Shown in pieces: positions 35,867 to 48,100 of a stretch of 64,000 nucleotides of DNA. Numbering within the stretch: the stretch's first letter is position 1; each line of letters opens with the position of its first letter. The notes beneath the pieces were generated by a model, which saw nothing but the letters and a program-made list of their open reading frames with translations, had not been told where the DNA came from and ran no database searches. The stretch lies in assembly GCF_947179165.1 (NCBI RefSeq), contig NC_077240.1, positions 71,069,501 through 71,133,500 on the forward strand, read 5' to 3'. Origin of the DNA: Solanum dulcamara (lineage: Eukaryota; Streptophyta; Magnoliopsida; Solanales; Solanaceae). The position numbers were made by a program, and so were the translations under genes.

Positions 35867-37231
35867 TTTTGTCCTTGGACATATTATTTCTCTTGATTGT
35901 ATTATGGTTGATCCTAAGAAGATCAAAGCTGTTAACAATTGTCCTAGACCATTGTCTCCTTACGACATGGGCAGCTATGGTATTTGCTTTGAAGTTGTGG
36001 AGACACTATCTATGTGGTGTCCATGTAGATGTATTCATCAATCATAAGAGTTTGCAATATATGTTTATTCAAAAGGATTTGAATCTTCATCAAAGGAGAT
36101 GACTTGAATTATTGAAGGATTATGACATGAGTTTTTTATACAATCTGAGAAAATCGAATGTGGTTGCCGACACTCTTAGTAGATTGTCCATGAATAATGT
36201 TGCCCATGTCGAGGATAAAAAGAAAGATCTTGTTAGGGATGTTCATAGATTATCCTATCTGGGTGTTCGCTTGGTTACTTCCGAGGATGGTGGAGTGATT
36301 GTTCAAAATGATTCTCAATCTTTCTTATGGCAGATGTTAAGTGGCAGATGTTAAGGCCAAATAAGATAATGATCCCACATTGTTGAGTTGAAAAAGGCGG
36401 TTAACGAAAAATCCATTGAGGCTTTCTTCCAAGGGGGAGATGGTGTTTTGAGATATCAAGGCCGATTATGTGTTCCCAATATTGATGGCTTGAGGGAAAT
36501 GATATAATCAAAGGTTCATAATTTGTAGGAATCTATTCATCCGAGTTTCACAAAGATGTATCGAGAGAGGGAAGTGTATTAGTGGAATGGCATGAAGAGG
36601 GATATTGCGGACTTTGTGGCTAAGTGTCCGAATTGTCAATAAGTGAAGGTTGAGTATAAAAAACTAGGAGGTTTGTATCAAGACATTGAGATTCCTACTT
36701 GGAAGTGGGAAGCCTTGAATGCGGACTTCATTACAGGTTTGCCTTGTACTCGTAGGCAATATGATTTGATTTGGGTGGTTGTTGACCGAATGACTAAGTC
36801 AACTCATTTGCTCCTAATTAAGACTTCATACTCAGTAGAAGACTATGCTAGATTGTATATCCAAGAGTTAGTTAAACTTTAAGGTGTCCCATTGTCTATT
36901 ATTTTGGATCGAGGTACTTAGTTCACATACCAGTTTCGGAGATCTTTCCAAAAAGGTCTTGGTATTCAAGTGAATCTTAGCACAACGTTTCACTCTTAGA
37001 CGGATTGGAGCATACCATTCAGACCATAGAAGACATGTTAAGAGAACGTATCATTGATTTTAAGGGTAATTGGGATGATCATTTGTCATTTATAGAGCTT
37101 GCCTATAATAATTGCTATCATTCTAACATTCAAATGACTCTATTTGAAGCCCTATATGGTAGAAGGTGTAGGTCTCCTATTGGTTGATTCGAAGTTGGTG
37201 AAGTCACCTTGATAGGACCCAAGTTGGTGCA
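35867..37231 (+). pseudogene. Second copy of element A RNase H/integrase segment (A')
   Basis: From 'ttttgtccttggacatatt' at 35867 the sequence matches A from about 23698 ('tttttgtccttggccatatt'). After 100 bp it jumps (junction near 35968) to A's 24130 region, a deletion of roughly 320 bp. It then runs colinear to the exact A/B junction. Readable parts are [20 protein letters not shown] (35990-36050), VEYKKLGGLYQDIEIPTWKW (36646-36705), LNADFITGLPCTRRQYD, VDRMTKSTHLLLIKTSYS and EHTIQTIEDMLRERIIDFKG (37008-37067). It is better preserved than the corresponding part of A. It lies between B's interior and B's 3' LTR, so it is a recombination product, not an independent insertion. Confidence 0.82.
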
Positions 37232-38886
37232 TGATGTGTCGTGTATTTACAACCTTTTTGATGCTCAAAATGGTGAATTAGTGTGCATTGCAAGCATGTT
37301 TCAATAGATATGATATGTGTTTTTTATGTTGTAGAAAAACTAAATCATGTATGACTTTGGATGATTTTTATGGGTCTTTGTGTTGTTTTGCTGAGGAATG
37401 AGGAATACGAGCCTCATCACAGACCTTAGTTCCTTGCAAGGGCTATGGTGGTTGGTGTAGTACTGATAAAAGAAGGAAGCTGGAGGATTTGATGAAGTAT
37501 AACTTCACAGAACCCACCACGGACCATAGTGCCTTGCACGAACTATTGTGGGTATCGTAGTTTTAACCTTGTGAAGAGGTTGTTTCTGAAATTTTGCCCA
37601 AGTATAACTCCACAGAACCTATCACAGGCTGTGGAGTCCACTACAGACCGTATTGTCTAATCCTAAAGGCTGAGGGAAGAAATTGGAGAATCAGTAAAGG
37701 CTATCACCACAGACTCCAATACGGATCGTATTCAGTACCACGGGGTGTGATGATTTCCTGTAAAGAGATCAAGGTTTACACAAGTGAAGAAACCAAGTTA
37801 AATACCACAGAAGCAGGACCACAGACCGTTAACTCTCTAGTACAGTCCTTAATGGCCCAACATGAAAAGTGCCAACTTAAGTTTTCCAAGTTGGTTTAGG
37901 ATTTGGTTTTATATTTCTATAAATAACCGAATTTATTTTATTTTTAGGTTTCTGCATTTTATTAGTTTTTTGGAGTATTTTGTGAACATATTAAAGATAC
38001 ACTCTACTACTTTTTGGAGATTGATTCTTGTAATATCATTCCAGTTTTCATTCTTGATTCGTGATTTGTGTGTTTGATTCAAGGATTACTTCTTCATTAG
38101 CGCAGGTATTGATTCATGAATTCTACACAAATTCTTGTTCTTTTACTTACAATCATGAGTAGCTAAGACCACAACTAGGGTTATGGGAACCATGACGACT
38201 TAACTAAAATAGGCAAAACGTAGGATTGATAGTCATCATTTATTTTTGCATGCATTGTGATTTCTTCATTTAAAAGTCTTTGTTAGTGAGTGCACGCACT
38301 AAAAACTTGTCCGTATTCATTGCTTGCCCAGCAGGGAGGTAGTGATTAGGAAAAGACTATTACAACTGTAATTCGAATAGTCTAACTTTGAAAGAAGCAA
38401 TAAACTTTGTCTAAGTTACTTGTGATCGGGAAGAGATAGTACTCTGAGATCTAGAGCGAGGCTTAGTAAAGCATACATTCTAAGACCGACAGGAGATGAA
38501 TGAGATACATCTAAGAAGGACCAGAATGTTAACTAACTCGCTAGATTTTGCATGCAATACATTGAGCGATATCATGAATACAAATTGTCTATTAAGTTAC
38601 ATGTCATGGGGAACACAATCCTAGCTAAATTATCATATTGTTCGCAACGTAATTATTAGTTACTTTGCTAAAACATCATTAAGTAGTTACTAAATTAAAC
38701 AACAAACCCGTAATTTTACTTTATGCAAGTTTATTTTTGGGAAGTAGTAATTACAACTGAATAATGATAGCTAAAGAACTTGTTTCAACCTATTTCCTAT
38801 GGGTTTGACCCCAACTCTTAGTTAGGTAAAATATACTGCTAACGATTGTCTATATCTATTTCGAGAGGTATAATTGAGTGTTATCA
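37232..38886 (+). repeat. 3' LTR of element B
   Basis: It starts TGATGTGTCGTG and ends GAGTGTTATCA and aligns with 25377-26936. Its left flank is A' integrase sequence ending ...ttggtgca and its right flank gtgtatgaagc resumes A's integrase, so it sits in the same target as the first LTR. Confidence 0.83.
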
Positions 38887-39420
38887 GTGTATGAAGCTAT
38901 AGAGAAGGTCAAGATGATTAGAGAAAAATGGAAGACCGCCTAGACACGACAAAAGTCTTATTCAAATGTGAGAAGAAGAGAGCATGAATTTGAGGTCAAT
39001 GATTGAATTTATTTGAAAATTTTACCCATGAAGGGTGTGATGTATTTTTGTAAGAGAGGGAAACTTATTCCCCTCCACGTAGGCCCATATCAGATTTTGA
39101 GGTGGATTAACAAAGTGACATATGAGTTGGATTTGCCTTCTGATTTGGCACCGGTCCATCCAGTGTTTCATGTGTTCTTGTTGAGGAAGTTTATTGGTGA
39201 TCACAACTCTATTGTGCCTTTTGAAAGCATTGGTGTGAAGGAGAGTCTTTCATATGAGAAGGTTTTGATTGAGATCCTAGATCGGCAAGTTAGAAAGTTG
39301 AGGAATAAGTAAGTAGCTTCAGTTAAAGTTTTATGGAGGAACCAAGATGTTTAGGGTGCTACATGGGAAGCAGAAAACTATATGATGTCGCGATATCCTC
39401 ATCTCTTCCCTTTTGTTCCT
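38887..39420 (+). pseudogene. Element A integrase end and chromodomain-like C terminus
   Basis: It continues A's reading where B interrupted it (VYEAIEKVKMIREKW). The frame 39013-39312 gives the integrase C-terminal domain (MKILPMKGVMYFCKRGKLIP, VGPYQILRWINKVTYELDLP, VHPVFHVFLLRKFIGD) and the DRQVRKLRNK end, with a stop at 39310. Beyond it KVLWRNQD and GATWEAENYM..RYPHLF (to about 39415) complete a chromodomain-like tail, which in chromoviruses directs integration. Confidence 0.78.
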
Positions 39421-39654
39421 AGTTGAGGTATTAAGTTCTTTCATGATCCATTCATCCCAAACCATGTGTTCCAGTCACTCTCATATTTTCATATGCATTC
39501 ATGTTCATGAAATGAGTTTTAGAGTCATGTTATAGCTTGAGATTGAGTATTCCATAATTTATGCATTTCAAGATGTTTTGCATTCATGTTGGGATGATAT
39601 ATCTCTTTTCTAATTCATTCATTCTAGCTTGAGTCCCACTCGAGGACGAATGTT

Positions 39655-39966
39655 CCCAAGGGGGAGCTATTGTAAGACCTAAAAAGTTAAAAAGTCAGAA
39701 ATCGAGGTTCAAAAGAAGTTTCTCAAAATATCTCAATTTTTGGCACCAAGGTTCCTTCACGGAGACCTTCACAACCTGTGGTGCACTCCACGAGCCGTGG
39801 AGAGTGACCGTGAAGGTCACCAATCAAAAGGAAAAATCAAGAGAAAGGACCATGAAAGGCTTCACGATCTATGGTGTGAACCATGAGCCATGATGTAGTC
39901 TGTAAACCCAACTCCTCAGGCTCCTGTTCAGGGTGCATACCACGGGAAGGCACCACGATCCGTTTA
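39655..39966 (+). repeat. Purine tract and truncated 3' LTR of element A
   Basis: 'cccaagggggagctat' (39655-39670) is the polypurine tract. The LTR starts TGTAAGACCT at 39671, tracks 19129-19410 with scattered substitutions and stops matching near 39966 ('cacgatccg' then unrelated 'tttaaaaagtgcgcatagc'), so about 1.8 kb of the LTR is missing. Confidence 0.82.
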
Positions 39967-40175
39967 AAAAGTGCGCATAGCTAAAGATGGAGCTAGTCCA
40001 AACGACTTATGCTGAAAAGTTGATCGATTCCTATTTTTGGTCCTCTACTGATTGAATTCGTGATTTGATGTTTTATCCCTTTGTTACAAAACTATACTCT
40101 ATCCTTCAACTTATCCTCCTCAATTTGCTGCACATGAATTATTAGTCGGTCAATGTCCATATTTCCAATCAACAT
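39967..40175. other. Short unassigned spacer
   Basis: Between the broken LTR of A and the first Tat/Ogre-type LTR. No ORF, repeat or regulatory motif was recognised. Confidence 0.5.
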
Positions 40176-42359
40176 CTCTTGACATCCAATTTTGACCCTC
40201 TAAATCATAAATTAATTATCGAGCTTCTTCAATTTTAAATAATTTGAAGTAATTATTTTAATAATAATAATAATACTAAGAATAATCATATTCTTCACTC
40301 ATTTTAAAGTAATTTTGTCATTTTTTTTATAATTTTTGAATGATATTTAATTATGTATAATTATTAACTTTTATATATATTCAAAAAATAAAATTTAAAT
40401 AAATTGTTTCATAAATTGATTGCTTATATTTTTGAATTATTTCACTCAGTTATTTACTTTATCTTGTTAGAATTAAGAAGCTTGTTAATTAATTTGTTTT
40501 AATTCATCTTATTCATAATATAACTCAATCCCACAATATAATACTCATCCCATTCTTACATCTATACGACAATACTTATACACCAACAACATTCCAATTC
40601 CAATTTTCAACATACACATGACAATACCAACTCACTACAATACATATATATTATACTTATACATTACTACCCCATCTTTTTTCCTTTTTCACCTCCCAAT
40701 TCCACCTAAGCCCTTCTTTTTTTTAAATTCTCAAACATCATCAATCTTCAACCCCCACCTTTTCGTTTTCCTTTTTTCCTTTCCCCTTTTTCACCCCACC
40801 AAACCCATCGTTACTCCCACCAACCTCATTCTTTTTTTTAAAACCTCTTCATCTTTTTCATATTCAACAATCATCAATAAGGAAGAACACAACTATCCAA
40901 TAGAGAAGAATTCATCAACATTCAGAAAAAAACATTCATCAACATTCAAGAACAATATCAAAAGGCAAGAACAAAAAATACTACAAAGAAAATATGAAAA
41001 GCTCCCAATTTCGTTCATTATTTTTCTCAAGTAGTTTTTTTAACAATATAGATTTTCATGTTTTCGATTTCTTCTTTTATCATAGTTTAGATAATAAAAA
41101 TATTCTTAAATTATTATTTAGTTAGAACTTTCATAGCCTAATTGATTTAATTCTTTCTTCAAAATTTGAGTTAGTGTAGCGTATATATTAATTCTGTGTC
41201 CTTTAGTTTTTTGAATTTATTTCTTCTTTTCTTTTATTCGTCTACACATATACATGTTGTTTTTCAACTCTAGGATACCCATCAATTTGATGCTTCAAAA
41301 TATCATAATATATTTCTTGGTTTAGCTTAAAATGAGTAGATGCTTATGTGATTTTATTTTGGTACATGTGGTATCAATTTGAGTCCATCTTTGGACTCCA
41401 TCCTTGCTTATCTTGAGTTTTGAGTCAATCATCATCTTTCTCGAATCGTTGGAAAGTTGATACATGGAAAAAAAGATAATATACATAGTTTGAGGATTCA
41501 TATTTGGTTGTATACATCTATATACATGGAATACAGGTGGAAAACATTATGGTATACACTGATATACAATATGTATACAGTCTGATATACAGGAAAACAA
41601 TGTTGTATACACTTATATACAGTCTGATATGCAGAAAAACAATGTTGTATACACTGATATACAAAGTATATACGGTTTGCTAATGCAGGAAAGTAGTGTT
41701 GTATACACTTATATATGGTGTATATAAAACCATAATATATAGTGAAATTGGGCCTAAGACTAAAAGTAGATGATCTAACATCTTAGTCCAAACGTACAAA
41801 AACTAAGTGTCGGGCCATATTTTCATATGTTATTCATTATTTATTTATATTGATTCGGGTTGTAATAATTTATTCACTTATGTAATATATGATTGCTTAG
41901 ATATTAATTTAAAGTTAGTTTAACTTAATTAGATTCCCCTAAAGAAAAGCAATTTCATGTTAATTTACTCTTTAAATGATTTTCTACTTTTACTTAGCCA
42001 CTTTAATAAACTTTACTTTCTTTTTATATTATTTCCAATGTATATGCTTGATTATTTTTTTAAAATAATTTTAAAGTTTTTATTTTCTTTTAAATTAATA
42101 TTTTTAAAAGTTAGTCAAATAATTTTCAAATATTCGGATAACCGCGCGTTAGCGGCCACTTTGAGTGCTAACATCTTCTCAAAGTAGAAATTTTAACCTT
42201 TACCCATTTTCTCTAATTTTAAGGCTTAAATCTGTTAGGGTCTTTAAAATTAAGGTTTCTTGATTTTCCTTAAAAATTAAGTGGCAACTCTCTTTTCTAA
42301 AATTTATTTTTTCTCTAAAATTTTAAATTAATTTTGAACTGTCTTTTTCTGACATAACA
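40176..42359 (+). repeat. 5' LTR of element E1 (2.2 kb)
   Basis: The beginning ('tgacatccaattttgaccctc', about 40180) matches 'tgttgatacccaattttgac' at 49289 and is colinear for at least 250 bp. The end 'tctgacataaca' is followed by the primer site. It is about half as long as the LTR at 49289, mainly because it lacks that LTR's ATT microsatellite and AT-rich expansions. The 138-codon frame at 40618-41034 is low-complexity LTR text, not a gene. Confidence 0.75.
41470..41740 (+). repeat. Tandem 'gtatacactgatatacag' minisatellite
   Basis: At least four irregular copies of a unit combining 'ttgtatacactgatatac', 'agtctgatatacagg' and 'aaaacaatg' follow each other in the E1 LTR. The spacing is uneven (about 45-70 bp), so it is a degraded minisatellite. 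Confidence 0.7.
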
Positions 42360-42363
42360 GAAA

Positions 42364-42381
42364 TGTCGACTCTGCTGAGAA
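42364..42381 (+). promoter_or_regulatory. Degraded Arg-type primer-binding site of E1
   Basis: TGTCGACTCTGCTGAGAA lies four bases after the LTR end. It matches the intact site TGGCGACTCCGCTGGGGA at 53658 at 14 of 18 positions. Confidence 0.7.
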
Positions 42382-45300
42382 TTTAATTAGGTTCTATACA
42401 TTAGATTTAATTGTTTATTTGACTAATTATTTGGGGTTTTAATAATTTATAGTTTTTTCTTTTTCTTAATTGCCCAATTATGTGTTTCATTTATATATTA
42501 AATTGTTATTTGCATTTGATGACATCTTCTAATTGTATATATAGTATATAAAAGAACGGTTTTGCGGAACTGCAGTTGCGCTTTTTTATACTTAACCCTT
42601 TTTCGAAACAATCGACAATTTATTGATACGTCATGTGTCCAATGATTGTCGTAAGTTCCAGCCTAAATGGTCCACTTGGGTTATCAGTCTTTCAAAGCCA
42701 CTCTTAGTCAACCTAGCGTAGAGTGAAACCAAAATCCTAAATTTGGAGTATTGACCTAAGTTGACTCGATACCCAAGCTGTATTAGGCTCATTAGAAAGA
42801 CCAACTTGAGTCCAAAATGTCCCTCGGCCTAAATGGACGATCATACTTATGTGCTTAAATTTGAAAGGTTGTATACGTCGTTCGGCAAACCATTTTTCCT
42901 TCGGATTGAGAGTTTATTTTAATCGCTTAGTCTAGTCAAAAGGGGATCTTCACAGTTTGTTATACTTCACCCAAAAGACGTTGACGTTCGGAGATTTCAA
43001 GAAGTCAAAAATGAAGGATCTTCCATGGAGACATAGTATGGTATCGTACCCCTGTGTGAGACTGATTATTTATATCTCATTTTTCCTGTTATGTGTCCCC
43101 ATTCATTTTATTCATAAATCTTGTAATAATATGGTTTTTGGGGCAATAGAATGTTTCAAATAACGTATACATCCTTCAAATCGTTAGGCCTACCCTTGGT
43201 GCAAAAAGGTCACATATATGTTTATGTGCTATATGCTATAACCGTTTTTGTGAATATGTTGTTCTATTTGGAGACATGCTAGTCCACTCTTTTTAAAAAA
43301 AATTCTAGAGCCTCATAGACATAAATATCGAGTTACTATCGAAAGTGCGTCTAAGTACTCCATGAGTCTTTAGTTTCCCAACAAAATTCAAACTTTACTC
43401 TGAAATCATAACTTTGCTCTCTCATCTCAAAAAAAAGAGATTCAATCTAGTTGACCTACATAGGACCTAAATTCTCCTTTGTGAGATATGTTAGCAACCT
43501 TTCAAGAAATCTTTGATTCAACGCAAGTCAACCTTTCTCACACATGAATCCCAAAATTAAGTGGGCCAATTTCTGTCCATTTATTCATTCTTCACCCATT
43601 GATTAGTTTGTCTTCGAACAAAGCAACATTTAAATGTTTAGTTCTTTGTGTAATATTTTGCATTAATTATTACAAACACAAACTAATACTTTGGCTTTTG
43701 AGTTATTTTTCTTTTCCAGGGAGAGACTGATTTGTGTCAGAAATCAAACTTGCTTGTTTCTCAAAGATCGAGGGTTCAACCAAAATTGATTCTTTTTTCC
43801 TTTGTAGAGGTTGTTATCAAAGGACATCATGCAATAAATAATTCAATTGCAATTTTGAGAGGCCAAAACCCCCTTCTTAACTAAGAAGTTTTCTTTGTAC
43901 GCAGAAAAGATGACATTATTTCAAGAAAGAGAATCACAGCAATCCCAAATCGACTGTAATATTCAACCACAAACTTTAACCCTAATCTCTTTCAATTCTT
44001 TAATCCAAAAGAAATCATAACCCTTTCTCTTATGGATCTTGCAGGGACAAAGAGTTTATGAGAAATAACAATGACTTTAAATTTCATAAGACACCAATAC
44101 ACAACCTGAAAGATAAATTGGGGGAGTCTTTGACTATGAAGTCTTACTCCTATATTTTGTTACTTTTTTTATAATGGCCCCGCTTTCACACTTTTCTCAT
44201 ATCTTTATAGGAAAACCACCCCGAAAATAGTCGGAGATGGTCATAATAATGTATGGTTCTCGTGAATATTTGAAAGAACTCAAGTCATAAGAGACAATCC
44301 CAAGAAGAACACAACAATAAGTGATTCCTGCAGGAAATTGGAAGACCACACCAGTGCATAATCTCTGAAGAATATCTGAAAAAATAATACATCGATAAGC
44401 ATCCTCACTGATGGTTGAGAGGAAACGAAACATATTGCCGCTAATAGTCAAAAGAAATTATCCAACTGAAGATGTCAACGAGCACTAGACTTACGAGATG
44501 TCACTCTGTGTTTGGCTAAATCTTTAAATTATTTTATATTCATATCTGCAAAAACTACACACACCTGATTCTCATTTCGGTGATATACGTAGGCAGCCCT
44601 TTTTGGGTTCAGTATTTATGTTTCAACAAAATAAATAAAAAAATAAAAAAATAAATTATGTACATATTTTAAGAGTTATATTTTCTTGAATGGGATGAAT
44701 ACAGTTAGGAGCATGCGAAATATTCTGTAAGATGAAAATGATTGACTTTGTGGTCAACCATAGCTTCTGTTGGTAGCTTTCATTTGTACTTTTGTGATGC
44801 TTGAAAATTCTCTTGTAGTCATTCAAGGTAAGAATAAAATCAACCTCATGGCTTCATGTGCATTGTGTGGTGAGCTTTAGATCAAAATTCAATTGCATTG
44901 CACTATTGATCTAGAACTTGCCCTGAATGTTTGTTGAGGCGAAATCCTGAGTAATGTTTGGTTTGAGAAAGGTTTATAGGCCTTTTTTGACCCGATTGTG
45001 CCTTTCAGATCCTACCAAATAACATTAATACCTAGTTTTCCCCACTTTAAGCATAAAGCCTTTTCTTTGGACAACCACATCTTAGCCCTTTCCCTTCTGA
45101 GTGCTTACATGCACTATCCCTCTCTTGGCCCATCCTTCTTGAGCGCACCGAAGACGTGTAAATTATAGAAGAAGATCTAACTTTGAAATTGCCAAAGGAA
45201 AAAGATGTAAAGTCTCCAAAGTCAAGAAAACAAAGACGACTTCCAAAAAAATGGTTGAAATAAATTTTAAAAAATGCTCCTACAAGGTCGATGTAAGACA

Positions 45301-46797
45301 AAAAGAAAAATAATCCAACAAAAAAGGAGAAACCTCAAAAGGAAGGGGTGAAAATAGAAAAAGCTCCAAAAATAAAGACTCAAAAAGTAGTCAAAATCAA
45401 ATAAGGGAATAACAAAGAGGATCAGGAGCCAAAAGGTGTATCAATCATCAAAAACACAAATTCAGTGTGACGCTCAAGGAGAGATTAAGTCACTTTTATC
45501 CCAAATAAATATCCTACCCATCCCTAAACCTGCATTACAAGCCAATAAAAAGCCCTACAAGATCTTAGTCCAAATATTCTCACATTAGTGGAAACTTATA
45601 TGCAGGGCAAGCATATAGTATCATAGTTGCATGAGTTGAACATTCTTGAGAGTGTGAGTCAACTTTGGAAAATGCCCTCAAATTGAATAATTCAAATATG
45701 TGTAAAATATGACTTTATTTATTGTGTGATCACTTGAAACATGAGGATTGGTATAATTTTAAAGCTTTGTTTGAAGTAAGAAGAACAAATCTTATCGATA
45801 CTCAAGTATGTTTGAGGCATCACTTGAATTTAAAAAAATTGCCTCGAAGTCAAACTCAGTTAGAAGAAAGGAAATGAGAGAAATTTCTGTGCAATCCTCA
45901 CTGTTGGTACTAATTATAGTCAAGATTTGACTATCTCTTCACATAAAAGAAAAGTGGGCAAGCACCTATCTTTTAATACAATTTGAAATAATTTTTGGAT
46001 CCTTTTTTTTGAAAATTACATTCCCTTTTAAAAACTGGTTTGTTTATTCTAAAACAAGATTTAAAAAAAGTGACATTAGGCTACTCCCGTCAGTGTGAGA
46101 CACTTATTTTACTTCATTGGGTCGTCTGTCCCAAAATGTGGCATACCTTTTGTTTTTAAGGTTTAACTATTGCAAGGAGTACCATTTTTCTATGCTCATG
46201 TTACACTGTGTCTACTGATGGTCTTATCCTAGGTTTTGCAGTATTCATCACCTATAGGATTGGAACTATATTTGACCTGATTCTTGCACCGACAGAATAT
46301 GTAGGCACCATAACGGCTCATTCATGTTTCACGTAAGATTTCCATTTCTCCCTTATAATCGAAACTAGGATAGAATTTTTGAGAAGATTTCAAAAATTCA
46401 CAAGAAGATACTATCTCCAGCAAGTGAAGATTGAAGATCATGTCAGTATATGTAATAAGAACAAATTTTTGAAAAGATATCAAAAATTCCACAGGAATGC
46501 CAAAGTTTCTTTTAGCAACGATTCAAGATTTGTCAAGAAATCTAACCGGGACAGAATTTTTGAGAAAGACCTCAAAAATTTCATCAAGTATTGTCACAAG
46601 TTTGAAGTCAACTTCAAATAATCTCCAACATTGGCCGAAGTTCAAAGTCAACTTCAAATGATCTCCAGTATTGGTAGAATGGAGCGAACACAAATTCAGG
46701 GTACGAGCCATCGATGCCTCGTATAAATTTCCAACAGGACATGAGTCCCAATAAATGCAAAGTGTTAAAGAGAAAAAAGAAGGAACAAGGCATCGAG
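42382..46797 (+). other. E1 interior: leader and 3' UTR remnants, no genes
   Basis: 42382-42480 resembles the E2 leader just after its primer site (T-rich 'tagttttt..tttttaattg'). Blocks with 'cctgattctcatttcggtga..tacgtaggcagcc' (44563) and 'cctgattcttgcaccgacag' (46276) correspond to the repeated blocks after integrase in E2 (63207, 63311). 'accgggacagaatttttgag' (46544) resembles 'actgggacagttttgcgg' in E2 (63564). Only short random frames occur. 45170-45420 is very A-rich with Lys-like codons and no recognisable protein. Confidence 0.6.
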
Positions 46798-48015
46798 AGG
46801 ATGACATTATATTTTTATTTGCTGAGAGAGTCACTTCATTTTCATCGCATTGCCAAGAGGGTCGTGCATCATTCAAATTATCCAAGAGGATGACATTACA
46901 TTTTTATTTACCGAGAGGTCCATTTCATTTTTATCGCATTGCCAAGAGGGTCGTGCATCATTTAAATCATCCAATAGGATGAAATTGTATTTTGATTTGC
47001 CGAGAGGGACATTTCATTTTCATCGCATTGCCAAGAGGTTCGTGCATCATTCAAATCATCCAAGATGATGACATTATATTTTCACTTACCGAGAGGGCCA
47101 TTTCATTTTCATCGCATTGCCAAGAGGGTCGTACATCATTTGAATCAACCAAGAGGATGACATTGTATTTTCATTTACCGAGAAGGCCATTTCATTTTCA
47201 TCGCATTGCCAAGAGGTTCATGCATCATTCAAATTATCCAAGAGGATGACATTACATTTTCATTTATCGAGAGGTCCATTTCATTTTTATCGCATTGCCA
47301 AGAGGGTCGTGCATCATTTAAATCATCCAATAGGATGAAATTGTATTTTGATTTGCCGAGAGGGACATTTTATTTTCATCGCATTGCCAAGAGGTTCGTG
47401 CATCATTCAAATCATCCAAGATAATGACATTATATTTTCACTTATCGAGAGGGCCATTTCATTTTCATCTCATTGCCAAGAGGGTCGTGCATCATTCAAA
47501 TCATCCAAGAGGATGATATCACATTTTCATTTTCCGAGAGGGATATTTATTTCCATCGCATTACCAAGACGGTCATGCATCATTCAAATCATCCAAGAGG
47601 ATGACATTGTATTTTCTTTTGCCGAGAGGGCCATTTCATTTTCGTCAAATTGCCAAGAGGGTTGTGCATCATTAAAATCATCCAAGAAGATGACATTACA
47701 TTTTAATTTTCCTAGAGGGTCATTTCATTTTTATTGCATTGCCAAGAGAGTAGTGCATCATTCAAATCATCCAAGAGATGACAGTACATTTTCATTTTCC
47801 GAGAGGGTCATTTATTTCCATCGCATTACCAAGAAGGTCGTGCATCATTCAAATCTTCCAAGAGGATGACATTACATTTTTCGTTTGTCAAGAGGGACAT
47901 TTCAATACATCGCATTTCTAAGAGGATTGTGCATCATTCAAATCATCCAAGAGGTTGACATTTGCATAATTATTTGCTAAGAGGTCCATTGTATATCGAT
48001 CTCATCAAAGAGAAA
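46798..48015 (+). repeat. 89-bp satellite array with 356-bp higher-order period
   Basis: 'aggatgac'-type unit starts recur at 46798, 46887, 46976, 47065, 47154, 47243, 47332, 47421, 47510, 47598, 47687, 47776, 47863 and 47952: about 14 copies of 87-89 bp. Each contains an 'aggatgacattacattttca' block, 'gagagggccatttcattt', 'catcgcattgccaagaggg' and 'tcgtgcatcattcaaatcat'. Units from 46887 and 46976 match those at 47243 and 47332 better than their neighbours, an offset of 356 bp, i.e. four monomers. The open frames through it merely reflect the absence of stops in the monomer. Confidence 0.93.
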
Positions 48016-48100
48016 CATCAGCATTTTCCAGCGTTATAAATGTTTGAAGGGCATACAAAAGACACATCAAATATCAGAAAAAATTTGAAGTACAAATTGC

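Larger units (their letters stand above)
25377..38886 (+). mobile_element. Element B: Athila-like gypsy retrotransposon nested in element A
   Basis: LTR (25377-26936), Asp-type primer site (26940-26957), gag (27063-28420), protease (28870-29561), RT-RNase H (29780-31080), integrase (31120-32382), a long 3' region containing a second protein-coding remnant (34100-35400), and LTR (37232-38886). The insertion site is in A's integrase end: the right flank is gtgta (38887-38891), and the 5 bases before the 3' LTR are gtgca (37227-37231) and before the 5' LTR atgaa (25372-25376), a decayed 5-bp target duplication. Unusually, 35867-37231 is not B but a second copy of A's pol. Primer type, domain sequence and the extra ORF after pol fit the Athila branch. 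Confidence 0.82.
19129..39966 (+). mobile_element. Element A: Ty3/gypsy chromovirus-like retrotransposon, interrupted by element B
   Basis: The order is 5' LTR (19129-21266), initiator-Met primer site (21274-21285), gag (21543-22465), protease, RT, RNase H and integrase (22540-25376), [element B insertion 25377-38886], integrase end and chromodomain-like tail (38887-39420), purine tract (39655-39670) and a 3' LTR cut off after about 295 bp (39671-39966). The reading frames carry many stops and at least one frameshift in gag, so it is inactive. Loss of most of the 3' LTR prevents checking the outer target duplication (left candidate aacaa, 19124-19128). The primer site and C-terminal region place it with Tekay/Del-like chromoviruses. 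Confidence 0.85.

Noticed and set aside
40618..41034. 138-codon ORF rich in Phe/Pro/Ser
   Set aside because: It lies within the E1 LTR, has low-complexity T- and C-rich codons and no domain; its position matches non-coding LTR text.
46755..47869. Overlapping ORFs with repeated peptides (HCQEGRASFKSS) that could look like a repeat protein
   Set aside because: The 89-bp monomer is not a multiple of three, so the repeated peptide rotates through the frames, and frames overlap each other. This is a satellite, not a gene.
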